Positions 36,027 through 44,301 of a stretch of DNA of 64,000 bases are shown here, one piece after another. The translations under genes were made by a program, and so were the position numbers. The notes under the pieces were generated by a model. That model had not been told where the DNA came from and did not search any database. It worked only from the letters and a program-made list of their open reading frames with translations. Within the stretch, counting starts at the first letter, position 1; each line of letters begins with the position of its first letter. Origin of the DNA: Parahoeflea alexandrii (lineage in GTDB: Bacteria > Pseudomonadota > Alphaproteobacteria > Rhizobiales > Rhizobiaceae); NCBI RefSeq assembly GCF_024105735.1, contig NZ_JAAAML010000001.1:1187809-1251808 (forward strand), in the 5' to 3' direction.

Positions 36027-36632
36027 ATGCTCTTGAAGTTTCTTTTCAAACCGCGTGAACCGCAAGTTGCTCTAAGCGAAGACATCAGGCTGAGGTATCT
36101 CGGCCCCGCTGACGCGAGTGCCTTCCGCGATCATATTCACGAACTCCACTTCGAGGATTTCCGTGACCGGTTCAACGGTCTGGTGTCGGACGAATGGCTC
36201 GACAAATACATCGCCCGCTCGCTGAACGAAGCCATCGTCATCGGCGCCTTTGCCGATGATCACCTGGTGGCGGTCGCCGAATTGCACACCGGCGGGCGGA
36301 TTGAACCGGGGCAGGGTGAATCGGCCTTTTCCGTGGCGTCGGACTGGCGCCACAAGGGGCTCGGAACGATGCTCTTGAAGGCGCTTCTGCGGGCTGCTTC
36401 TGAAAATGACATTTCTACCATCATCGTCATGACCGGTTCGCAGAACCACGCGATGAAGGCGCTGGCGCGCCGCTTCGGTGCGAAGATGCAGTTTGCCGGA
36501 GACCAGTCGGTCGGGCGGATCAATGTCGCCGACGGGCTCAGGCTCGCCGGCCGCAAGCTCAAGAGCCGTGACTTCGCGCTGCCGCCGCCGGTGGTGGGTG
36601 AGGCGCCCGCAATTTCAGGATCGCTCATATAA
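36027..36632 (+). CDS. GNAT-family acetyltransferase
   Basis: A 201-residue acetyl-CoA-dependent N-acetyltransferase. The acetyl-CoA loop is visible in VASDWRHKGLGTMLLKALLR and the N-terminal strand in DIRLRYLGPADASAFRDHI. The family often modifies proteins or small amines; the substrate cannot be assigned. It has a PhaR-like palindrome upstream and converges with a phasin gene, so a link to polymer or carbon storage control is possible but speculative. The hairpin at 36721-36750 lies between the two convergent genes. Confidence 0.82.
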   Translation: MLLKFLFKPREPQVALSEDIRLRYLGPADASAFRDHIHELHFEDFRDRFNGLVSDEWLDKYIARSLNEAIVIGAFADDHLVAVAELHTGGRIEPGQGESAFSVASDWRHKGLGTMLLKALLRAASENDISTIIVMTGSQNHAMKALARRFGAKMQFAGDQSVGRINVADGLRLAGRKLKSRDFALPPPVVGEAPAISGSLI

Positions 36633-36720
36633 GAAACTGATTCAGCTTGATGCCAATCTGAATCCGTTTCTGTTTGCAAGCTTCTGATATCGCTTGGAAA
36701 TGTCTTCTGTTGAGTGCAGG

Positions 36721-36750
36721 CGCCCGGGAGCGAGGGTCGCGTCCCGGGCG
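36721..36750. terminator. Hairpin between convergent GNAT and phasin genes
   Basis: CGCCCGGGA (36721-36729) and TCCCGGGCG (36742-36750) form a nine-base GC-rich stem with a 12-base loop. No T tract on either side, so it is a weak bidirectional terminator candidate. Confidence 0.55.
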
Positions 36751-36779
36751 TCGTTGTACTGTCTTGTCAGAAACCTGGA

Positions 36780-37310
36780 TCAGGCGGCCGTCTTGGTGAG
36801 GCTCCAGGCTTTGAGCGCAGAGTCCTGCGTTGTGGCGGCGACCTCCGAGGCTGTCTGACGGGCGGTGTCGGTCAGCTCGCGGAAGCGATCGAAATTGGCG
36901 CTGGCGCTGTCGCGCACAAAATCCGCCTGGATCTGCATGGCCTCGGGCAGCGTCTTTGCCGTGGCGAGCCTTTCGGCAGCCGAAAGCGCATGGCCGGAAT
37001 TGGCGGCGGAGATGTCGATCATGGTTCTGGCCAGACCGGCATAGGCGCCGGCGAGGGACATGGCGGCGTTGCCGGCCTGTGCGTTGAGTTCTGTCGCGCC
37101 CTTGCGGGCGTCCTCGACGCGGGCCTGCGCGGTTGCGGCCTGTGCGGCGACGAAGTCGCGTGCGGCGGCGGGCACGTCAAGGCCGGGACGCAATGCGTCG
37201 AGCGTGTCGTTGATGATCCGGCCGGCTTCCGCGGCTGCCATTTCCGGCGTCGTCCCGGACGTGCTGGTGTTGGTCTTTGTATTTGTGTTGGTCCTGGTTG
37301 TCTTGGTCAT
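36780..37310 (-). CDS. Phasin family protein
   Basis: A 176-residue granule-associated protein. The N-terminus is a low-complexity Thr/Asn/Lys stretch (MTKTTRTNTNTKTNTS), followed by amphipathic helices rich in Ala (ARDFVAAQAATAQARVEDAR, LPEAMQIQADFVRDSA), typical of phasins that coat polyhydroxyalkanoate granules. The downstream TARQTASEVAATTQ is also phasin-like. It is divergent from a second phasin. A perfect inverted repeat in the promoter region may bind PhaR. Confidence 0.85.
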   Translation of the reverse strand: MTKTTRTNTNTKTNTSTSGTTPEMAAAEAGRIINDTLDALRPGLDVPAAARDFVAAQAATAQARVEDARKGATELNAQAGNAAMSLAGAYAGLARTMIDISAANSGHALSAAERLATAKTLPEAMQIQADFVRDSASANFDRFRELTDTARQTASEVAATTQDSALKAWSLTKTAA

Positions 37311-37385
37311 GGTGTCATCCTCGTTGTGAGCAATGGTTCGGCTTCGCTCGTTGCGACACGAAGCTTCGATGTGATACCGCAAAAA

Positions 37386-37402
37386 ATTGTGCGATGCACA
37401 AT
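37386..37402. promoter_or_regulatory. Inverted repeat between divergent phasin genes
   Basis: ATTGTGC-GAT-GCACAAT has perfect seven-base arms. It holds TGC-N3-GCA, resembling the core of TGC-rich PhaR sites that repress phasin genes until polymer is made. It is 76 bases from the minus-strand phasin start and 158 from the plus-strand one. Confidence 0.55.
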
Positions 37403-37559
37403 AAATGGTGCGTTGCGATATGGATTCAAGGGTGGAGAAAAAACCTGCCACGGGCGGCGGCGTGATGCCGCCAAGTCTGATAGGATCGGCCGCAGGTGCC
37501 GCTGCGGCGGCCAACCACAGCAACCGGCGGGAGGGCCCGCCACAACCCGGAGGACTTTT

Positions 37560-37994
37560 ATGACCGACAAGAAGAACACCGACGACCTGGTCTCCATGTT
37601 CATGAATTTCGGCAAGGACATGAAGCTTCCTTCCCCCGACCTCGAGGCCATTGTCGAGCGCCACAAGAAAAATCTGCAGGCGCTCGATACCGCGGCCAAG
37701 ACCGCCGGCAGCGGCGCCTCGGAGATCATGGCGCGGCAGCGCGCGATGGTGCAGGAGGCGCTTGAGGAAATCTCGGCCATGGCCGAGACCGTCAAGGGTG
37801 GCGGCGGTCCGCAGTCGCTGATGACCGCCCAGGCCGAATTTGCCAGGCGCTCGTTCGAAGCCGCGATCAAGAACACCAGCGAGATTGCCGGGATCGCGCA
37901 GAAATCCTCGACGGAAGCCTTCAAGGTGCTGCAGCAGAACATGCAGGAGACGCTGGAGGAAGCGCGCCGTGCGATGACGCAGACGAAGAAATAG
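37560..37994 (+). CDS. Phasin family protein
   Basis: A 144-residue phasin of the TIGR01841 type, beginning MTDKKNTDDLVSMFMNFGKD. The segment ETVKGGGGPQSLMTAQAEFA and the Ala/Glu-rich helices (FEAAIKNTSEIAGIAQKSST, LQQNMQETLEEARRAM) fit granule-surface binding. GGAGGA precedes the ATG. It is divergent from the other phasin. It is likely induced when polyhydroxybutyrate accumulates. Confidence 0.86.
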   Translation: MTDKKNTDDLVSMFMNFGKDMKLPSPDLEAIVERHKKNLQALDTAAKTAGSGASEIMARQRAMVQEALEEISAMAETVKGGGGPQSLMTAQAEFARRSFEAAIKNTSEIAGIAQKSSTEAFKVLQQNMQETLEEARRAMTQTKK

Positions 37995-38279
37995 CAGGCG
38001 GCCTCAACCGCAGAGATCCTGTCCGGCCGGTGGCGCAGCGCGCTGCCGGCCGGTTGCCGTTTGCCGGGGCAAGTGCACCGGACGCCCCGGGCGGCGCAGT
38101 TCGGGCGCCGGTTTGGGGCGCGGGGTTGAAAGCGGCGCGCCGGGTCAGTTAGATGCAGGCCGACCGGCCTTCCGGGCCGGGGCCGGGTCAGGGCCGGGTC
38201 GGGAAACGGTCCCCGGGCCTTTTCCGGCACATGCCTGACGGGCCGGATCGCGAGAGTTTTGCAGCGAGAGGGAGTGAAT

Positions 38280-39215
38280 ATGCGCATTGTTACCGGAGAC
38301 GACATTCGATCGGTCTGTTCCTGGCCGTTCGCGGTGGAGGCGCTGAGGGCCGGGCACCTGATGCAGCCCGCTGATCTGCGCGATTCGCTGATCGAGCAGG
38401 CGGGCCGCAAGATGCTGGTGCGCACGGCCTGGATCCCGGGCCTCGCCTCGGGCGTCAAGGCGGTGACGATCTATCCGGACAATCCGTCCCAGACCCCGCC
38501 GATGCCTTCGGTGCAGGGCCAGGTCTTGCTGTTTGACGAGGCGCGCGGCCACGTGGTCGCCGTGCTCGAGGGCGTCGATCTGACGGCCTGGAAGACGGCG
38601 GGGGATTCCGCACTCGGCGCCTCCTGCCTGGCGCGGCCGGATGTCTCCACCATGCTGATGGTCGGCGCCGGCTCGATGGCGCGGCCGCTGATTGACGCGC
38701 ACCGTTCGGTGCGGCCGTCGATCGACAGGGTGATGGTGTGGAACCGGGGCCAGGCCCGCGCCGCCGAACTGGTGGCGCAGCTGACACGCGACGGCATCGC
38801 CGCCGAGGTGGTGCGCGATCTCGACGCTGCTGTTGCCCGCGCCGGGCTGATCTCCTCGGCCACCATGTCGACCGAGCCGCTGATCAGGGGCGACATGCTT
38901 GCGCCGGGCACCCATGTCGACCTCGTCGGCGCCTACACGCCCTCGATGCGCGAGGCCGATGATGCGGCGCTCACCCGCGGGCGGCTGTTCGTCGACAGTT
39001 TCGCCACCACGGTCGGCCATATCGGCGAGGTGATGATCCCGATGGACGCGGGCGTGATTGCGCGCGAGGACATTGAGGGCGACATGCACGCGCTGGTGCA
39101 GGGCCGGGCCGGGCGGCAATCGCCCGAAGAGATCACGGTCTTCAAGAACGGCGGCGGCGCGCATCTCGACGTGATGATCGCCCATGCGATCCATCTGGCG
39201 CTCGAGGAAAAGTAG
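38280..39215 (+). CDS. Ornithine cyclodeaminase/mu-crystallin family enzyme
   Basis: A 311-residue NAD(P)-dependent enzyme of the ornithine cyclodeaminase fold. The N-terminus MRIVTGDDIRSVCSWPFAVE, the lysine in LASGVKAVTIYPDNPS, the Rossmann loop TMLMVGAGSMARPLIDAHRS, and VDLVGAYTPSMREADDAAL support it. Members deaminate ornithine to proline, or reduce pyrroline-2-carboxylate or other cyclic imines. The sequence does not decide between these. GAGGGAG precedes the ATG. No amino acid gene cluster is adjacent. Confidence 0.85.
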   Translation: MRIVTGDDIRSVCSWPFAVEALRAGHLMQPADLRDSLIEQAGRKMLVRTAWIPGLASGVKAVTIYPDNPSQTPPMPSVQGQVLLFDEARGHVVAVLEGVDLTAWKTAGDSALGASCLARPDVSTMLMVGAGSMARPLIDAHRSVRPSIDRVMVWNRGQARAAELVAQLTRDGIAAEVVRDLDAAVARAGLISSATMSTEPLIRGDMLAPGTHVDLVGAYTPSMREADDAALTRGRLFVDSFATTVGHIGEVMIPMDAGVIAREDIEGDMHALVQGRAGRQSPEEITVFKNGGGAHLDVMIAHAIHLALEEK

Positions 39216-39496
39216 GGGCACGTCCGGCGATAGCGCGAACCGGCCTGGCCCTTCTGCCTTCCGGGCTCGAACAGCGCCGGCGCGTTCTCGCGCCAAATTC
39301 ACCGGTTCTGCCGGCCTGCCGCCGGCCTCTGCTGCCGGCCCCGGGCGTGCGCTCCCCGGGCAGGCCGATGGCCTTGCCCGATGGCTCGGCGGGGCCAGCC
39401 CAAATCTCATGGGCCGTTTCTGGGGGGAGGGGTGAAGCAATTGGTTAACCATTTAAGCCGATAGATTTGCTCAGGAAACCGGAGCCCGGGCGCGAA

Positions 39497-40201
39497 ATGT
39501 CGATGTTCAGATACTATGCCGCCAAGTCAAAGGGGCAGGCGCTTGTTCCCGCCAAGGCGATCCACACCAATTTTCTCAGAACCGGGCGGATCAACCGGCA
39601 GGACGACTGGGTCGCGGAAGAACGCCGCTACCTGACCGAGGAGGAAGTGGCGGAGCGCACCGGCAAACGGCTTGAAAAGGCCGGCAGGAAGACGCACCAG
39701 CGGCTCAACGGCTTTCACCGCAAGATCCGCTTTCCCGAGATCATCTTTCACAAGACGCTGGCGACCGCGCCGCATCTCGGCTACGTCCACGTCACCGCCT
39801 CGAAGGCCGATTTCGCCGACCACAAGGATGTCACCTGGGGCTTCTACATCGCCAATTTCTCGGCCGAGATCGGCGCCGAGAGTGGGGACGACATCGACGC
39901 AGGCAAGGCCGTGGTCCTCCCCGCGGAGCCTGTGGCGGCCGGCGCCGGCGACAGCATCACCGAGCAGGCAGCGCGCGAACATTTCTTCCACCACGTCAAA
40001 CCCGGCTACTCCCGGATGTATTTCGCCGTGGCGATGAAAAACGCGGAAGGCGGCGAAAACCGCCGCCAGGTGATCAACCGCGACATCCGCGACAACGGCG
40101 TCCTGTTCCGCACCGCCGACCCGAAGACCGCGCTGAAGAACGTGCTGATGCTCGGCGCCCGGAACGCGGAGCTGAGGAAGATCGTCGAAGCGATCGGGTG
40201 A
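39497..40201 (+). CDS. Hypothetical protein (possible DUF6656-like)
   Basis: A 234-residue basic protein with no signal peptide or membrane helix. The start is MSMFRYYAAKSKGQ. Conserved-looking segments are HTNFLRTGRINRQDDWVAEE, LGYVHVTASKADFADHKDVT and GYSRMYFAVAMKNAE. Codon use is normal for the genome, so it is a real gene. I recall similar uncharacterised proteins in Rhizobiaceae but cannot assign a function. The ATG at 39497 has only a weak ribosome site; an earlier frame opens at 39467. Confidence 0.6.
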   Translation: MSMFRYYAAKSKGQALVPAKAIHTNFLRTGRINRQDDWVAEERRYLTEEEVAERTGKRLEKAGRKTHQRLNGFHRKIRFPEIIFHKTLATAPHLGYVHVTASKADFADHKDVTWGFYIANFSAEIGAESGDDIDAGKAVVLPAEPVAAGAGDSITEQAAREHFFHHVKPGYSRMYFAVAMKNAEGGENRRQVINRDIRDNGVLFRTADPKTALKNVLMLGARNAELRKIVEAIG

Positions 40202-40573
40202 GGGGCTCAAGGTAAGCAATGGGAGCAGGCGGTTGGCGCGTTGGGTACGTACGGCTTCAATGGGGCTGGAAGCGGGCCTTAAAGGGTGGCAAGCACCTGA
40301 AACATAAATTGACGGAGCAGACGTTGGTGGCTCGAACCAAGTTTCCCCAATCAATGATCTCTGCGGTGTTCCGAATTAATTCCCCAACATAAATAGTTCA
40401 AAGTATTGTAAAAAAAATAATAGAGGCCGTCTTTATGATAAGGCTTCTCCGCAGCTGTATATTTTTGAATTTGGTAATTAGTGCTTGATTCTCTAGCGCC
40501 GCTTTCCGCTGGACCTGAAATTCGTTCGAGGTTAGTGTTAAATCATACGTTTCTCAAAGCGAGAGTTGTTGCG
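40202..40573. other. AT-rich left boundary of the accessory island
   Basis: GC content falls sharply across this stretch, with runs of A and T near 40400. It holds the promoter region of the exonuclease gene. A minus-strand segment near 40330 contains GGTTCGAGCC, reminiscent of a tRNA T-arm, but no cloverleaf can be built. Confidence 0.5.
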
Positions 40574-41965
40574 ATGCCGTTCATATTTTATGATTTAGAA
40601 ACTTCTGGCCTCTCAAAACCTTTCGACCAAATACTCCAGTTCGGCGCAATTTATGCCGATGATGATCTGAATGTAATCGATCAGATCGATCTTCGATGCA
40701 GAAGACGGCCGGAGGTTGTGCCTTCTCCTGGTGCGATGCTTGTGACAAACTTAAAACCAAGTGACCTAGAAGAACCCAACCTCTCTCACTACGAGATGGT
40801 CCGGCAGATTGTGGCTTGGATTTCAGATAAAGTTCCAGCAATTTTCATTGGTCACAATAGTTTGGATTTCGATGAAGATTTCCTCCGCCGTTGTTTCTAT
40901 AGAACACTGGAAGCCCCCTACCTAACGCTGCAGAACGGAAACACTCGCGCAGATACGATGATCATTGCGCACGCGCTACATCATCATGACACTAAGAATA
41001 TTGCAGTACCTGAAGTCGGTGGGAAACCCAGCTTTAGACTCGGTCCGCTGGCAAGGCTGAACGGCATCGATTTCGATGAATCGACAGCTCACGATGCCTT
41101 TGCCGACATTGTCGCGACTCTAGAATTGGCCAAGTACATGCGCGATGCATCTCCCGTCGTATGGGACCAAATGCTTAAGAATGTGAATTTGGCGGGAATC
41201 AACGAGCTTCTCAAAGGAAGTTCTCTTAACTATATGTCAGCCGTGTACTTTGGTCGACCTTTTGGCTTTGCTGTGGCAGAGATCGGTCGGAGCGTAGATA
41301 ATCAGAAGGAAATCGCGCTCTTTGACCTAGCGCACAATCCCGATGATTACGTGAACCTCGGCGTAATGCAGTTGATTAGGGTCCTAGGAAAATCCCCTAA
41401 AGTGATTCGAGTAGCGCAGGCAAACAAACAGCCAATTCTCATGCCTCCGACGCTTCCGGGAGCTTTTTTGAAACCTAATGGGCCCGACCTTCAAGAGTTG
41501 CAACGTCGGGCAAATGTGGTGGTGAATGCCACCCACTTTTCCGAAGCCGTCGGGGAGGCCTTGCCGCAACGATATTTGCCAAAGGATAAGTCAGCATACG
41601 TCGAAGAGCAGATATTCGATGGTTTTTTCGCCGACGAAGACGTCGCCCTCATGAATCTTTTCCATCATTCAGATTGGCCTGAACGTACTTCGATCGTCAC
41701 AAAGTTCTCAGATCAACGCCTTCACGAAATTGGCAATATGATTATCTGCGAAGAAGCACCTCAATTTGCAACAGAAACCCAACTTGATGAGTATGCTCAA
41801 TGGGTGAGTTATCGCAAAACCACGAGCGATGCAGTTCCATGGACAACGGTAACAAAAGCAGTTGTCGAAGCAAACGACCTAATGAATGCCAACCCCGAAA
41901 AGGCCGATCAAATTTCAGAAATCAAGGACTACCTGATTTCGCTTGCAGATGGTGCCTTTGAGTAA
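40574..41965 (+). CDS. Exodeoxyribonuclease I-like DEDDh nuclease
   Basis: A 463-residue protein similar in length and layout to E. coli ExoI (SbcB), a 3'-5' single-strand DNA exonuclease. The DEDDh catalytic set is visible: Asp7 and Glu9 in IFYDLETSGL, Asp98 in GHNSLDFDEDF, His173 and Asp178 in TAHDAFADIVATLELAK. A middle SH3-like region (NYMSAVYFGRPFGFAVAEIG) and a helical C-terminal part follow. The gene is markedly AT-rich compared with flanks, so it is probably acquired. The ATG at 40574 has a weak ribosome site. Its stop lies just before the next gene. Confidence 0.85.
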   Translation: MPFIFYDLETSGLSKPFDQILQFGAIYADDDLNVIDQIDLRCRRRPEVVPSPGAMLVTNLKPSDLEEPNLSHYEMVRQIVAWISDKVPAIFIGHNSLDFDEDFLRRCFYRTLEAPYLTLQNGNTRADTMIIAHALHHHDTKNIAVPEVGGKPSFRLGPLARLNGIDFDESTAHDAFADIVATLELAKYMRDASPVVWDQMLKNVNLAGINELLKGSSLNYMSAVYFGRPFGFAVAEIGRSVDNQKEIALFDLAHNPDDYVNLGVMQLIRVLGKSPKVIRVAQANKQPILMPPTLPGAFLKPNGPDLQELQRRANVVVNATHFSEAVGEALPQRYLPKDKSAYVEEQIFDGFFADEDVALMNLFHHSDWPERTSIVTKFSDQRLHEIGNMIICEEAPQFATETQLDEYAQWVSYRKTTSDAVPWTTVTKAVVEANDLMNANPEKADQISEIKDYLISLADGAFE

Positions 41966-41969
41966 GGCA

Positions 41970-43004
41970 ATGGCAGTTTATCAACTAACACTACCGGCAA
42001 GAGTAGATACTCCGGCGTCACTACGTATCGCACGAGAGTTGATTGATCACTCCGACGCGGATGCGATCATGCTTGATTTCGGCAATGTCTCTTGGGTTGA
42101 GCCATTTGGAATGTTGTACATTTCAATGACCATTCAGTCAGTTCGTGTGAGGTTTCCAAGACTACGCGTTTTTGCTCAAAAATATCATGATCAGGGCTAT
42201 GCTATTCATATGGGCTTTCTACAGCACTGCGGAATTTCTGTAGGTAACCGTTGGAGATCTACCCCTGGTAGCGAGACTTATTCACCAATTACAGAAATTA
42301 AGCTGTCTGAATTGGAAGCGAGGGCTTTCTCGAACAAAACGGTTGTGCAGGATGAGATTGAAGCCGCCGCGCAAAAACTGGCGGCTCTTTTGATCCGCGA
42401 CCCAACCGAAACCAATTTGATCGACGTTGTTCAATATTCAATTCGCGAGTTGGGGAGGAACATTGCAGAACACAGCAGCTCTCCCAGCCTGCTTTATTGC
42501 GCTCAATTCTGGCCAACCAAGCAGCGGATTGAGGTTTGCATAGCGGACTGCGGTGTCGGATTGCTTGAGACACTAAAAGAAAATCCACATCTGACAATCG
42601 AAACCGACGCCGATGCTATTAAAGCAGCCATTTTGCCGGGAATTTCAGGCAAACCAATATCGAGAAAGGCCAGCTATGAAGACCCGTGGGCAAACTCCGG
42701 TTTTGGGTTGTTCATGTTAAGCCGGTTGTGCGCTCGCGGTGGTAACTTCTTCTTGGCCAGTGGTAATAACGGCCTTCTCATAAGTGAAGGTTCCGAGCAT
42801 TTAGTCGAGGCTGGATGCCAAGGCACGGCTGTTCGCATGGTTATGAACACTAAGGAGGTCGGAGGTTTGTCAGAATCTCTGCAACGGATTGCAGCTGAAG
42901 GTTCTGCAGTTGCAAAGGAAATCACTGGTAGCGAAACGGTCGGACCTTCAAGGGCGTCATCAATGGTGCGCCGGGTTTTTCACATCAAAAGTCCAGATGA
43001 ATAG
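41970..43004 (+). CDS. STAS-like plus GHKL ATPase two-domain protein
   Basis: A 344-residue protein. Residues 30-95 look like a STAS domain (DAIMLDFGNVSWVEPFGML). Residues 125-290 resemble a GHKL/histidine-kinase-type ATP-binding domain: N-box IRELGRNIAEHSS (Glu160, Asn164), G1 box IADCGVGLLETL (Asp193, Gly195, Gly197) and G2 box NSGFGLFML (Gly244, Gly246). No phosphoacceptor histidine, sensor or nuclease domain is seen. It directly follows the exonuclease gene; an ATG at 41949 would overlap its stop, suggesting translational coupling. It shares the low GC content. Role unknown; a switch or ATP-driven regulator of the nuclease is my inference. Confidence 0.7.
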   Translation: MAVYQLTLPARVDTPASLRIARELIDHSDADAIMLDFGNVSWVEPFGMLYISMTIQSVRVRFPRLRVFAQKYHDQGYAIHMGFLQHCGISVGNRWRSTPGSETYSPITEIKLSELEARAFSNKTVVQDEIEAAAQKLAALLIRDPTETNLIDVVQYSIRELGRNIAEHSSSPSLLYCAQFWPTKQRIEVCIADCGVGLLETLKENPHLTIETDADAIKAAILPGISGKPISRKASYEDPWANSGFGLFMLSRLCARGGNFFLASGNNGLLISEGSEHLVEAGCQGTAVRMVMNTKEVGGLSESLQRIAAEGSAVAKEITGSETVGPSRASSMVRRVFHIKSPDE

Positions 43005-44301
43005 ATGCAGACAGCTTCAGTAAAGATTTTGCCATGCCGAAAGCCGCAAGACAGAACAAATCTAGCCCATCATCGAAATGTGTTGGCCCAAGTCGGGTTA
43101 AATTTTGGACAGAAATGTAAGTGACGAACTTGGTAAGCCGCAATTGCTGCTTTCCGCAAAATCAAGATGCGATTCTAGTTATGCCAAATGGCGGCTCTCC
43201 GCCTTGTCAGGGCTTAAGCGCGGTCAATGGCGAATGCTGCAAACGCGTACTCGGTGCAAAATCGCGAAAGACCGAGGTGGCGGCGCAAAGCGGTAGCAGA
43301 CGATGATCTCTACTTGGTTGCTTATGCAACAAGGACAGCATGGTTCCTCGGCTCGGAGGCCGAGGATGACGATCAAGAGAGGCTGAGGTTATCGACCGGG
43401 AGGTCGGGTAGGCTCGTGCACTTTCCCAACCCACCACCCCCGCAATCCCGCCCATTCCCCACAAAATTCACCCCATCTTTTCCACACCTCCCATCCCCGT
43501 GGCAGACTCGGTCCGCTCCCGCTGCCGGATGGATCGCGAACGTTTCGAGCCAGGCGGGAGGGAATGCCCCCTGATCTGGTGCGCAAACGTCAGCGTGTCG
43601 GGCAGGGGGAGGCGATGGCCAACGTGGTTCCGCTGGCGGGCGGCGCTCCTTCGGGAGCGCCGTGCAAAGCCAGCCACCGGGCCGGGGTCCTGTTGCCTGC
43701 CTGACGGGCGGGGTGGATCACCGGCGCGGGCCTGTGGCGGACATGGCGCATCTTCTCGCGTCAGGGTCCGTGCCGGAACACGCGCCCAAAGCATCTCCCG
43801 CGGCCCGTCCAGGCCGCGGCCGGGGCAACCCGGGTGGAGGGCCCTGAAGAGGGGCGGGTGAGTAAGCCAACCTCCACGTGCGTGCGAGGCCGACGCCTGT
43901 CGGGTGGGGACACCATCCGGTGAGTTCCGGGCCGCGCGCTGTCAGCGCCACCCAAGTGCATGTCGCGTTCAAATGGTTTCATTTGAACGATAACGTACAT
44001 GCACCACTAAAAACCTCTTACCTGAGGCACTGCCCGCGCGCGGCCCTCCGGACTATCCTTTCCCACATCCCGGCGGCGGTGCCGCGCGGGCCGGTTCCGG
44101 CTGTCCGGATGGCGGCTGGCGATGGCGGTTGGCGATGGCGTCGGGCGATGGCTGCGGGGGACGGCCCGCTGGGCGCCCGAAACCTTCGTCCGAAACCGGC
44201 ATCCGGGCACCTCATCGCCCGGGCCGGCAATTTCGGGTTGCCGGGGGAACATTCGCGGAGCGGTTGAGTTGTCCTCGCTTGAGACACAGGAGAGGCGCAG
44301 C
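43005..44301. other. 1.3 kb stretch without a convincing gene
   Basis: The left third (to about 43300) keeps the AT-rich composition of the island and contains a 28-codon frame (43034-43120) that could be a gene remnant. The right two thirds are GC-rich with long shadow frames of poor composition. A nested inverted repeat lies at 43956-44004. The catalase ribosome site is at the right end. Confidence 0.5.
43956..44004. promoter_or_regulatory. Nested inverted repeat upstream of katA
   Basis: Inner arms CGTTCAAATG (43966-43975) and CATTTGAACG (43980-43989) are exact complements around GTTT. Outer arms GTGCATGT (43956-43963) and ACATGCAC (43997-44004) are also exact. The element lies about 300 bases before the catalase start, in a stretch with no gene, and could be an operator or an RNA hairpin. 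Confidence 0.6.

Noticed and set aside
40310-40350. Minus-strand GGTTCGAGCC resembling a tRNA T-arm and possible attachment site
   Set aside because: No D-arm, anticodon arm or acceptor stem can be built, and no integrase or direct repeat is nearby.
43227-43861. Several overlapping long open frames before katA
   Set aside because: They are biased, Arg/Pro-rich shadow-like frames of GC-rich sequence without ribosome sites or recognisable motifs.
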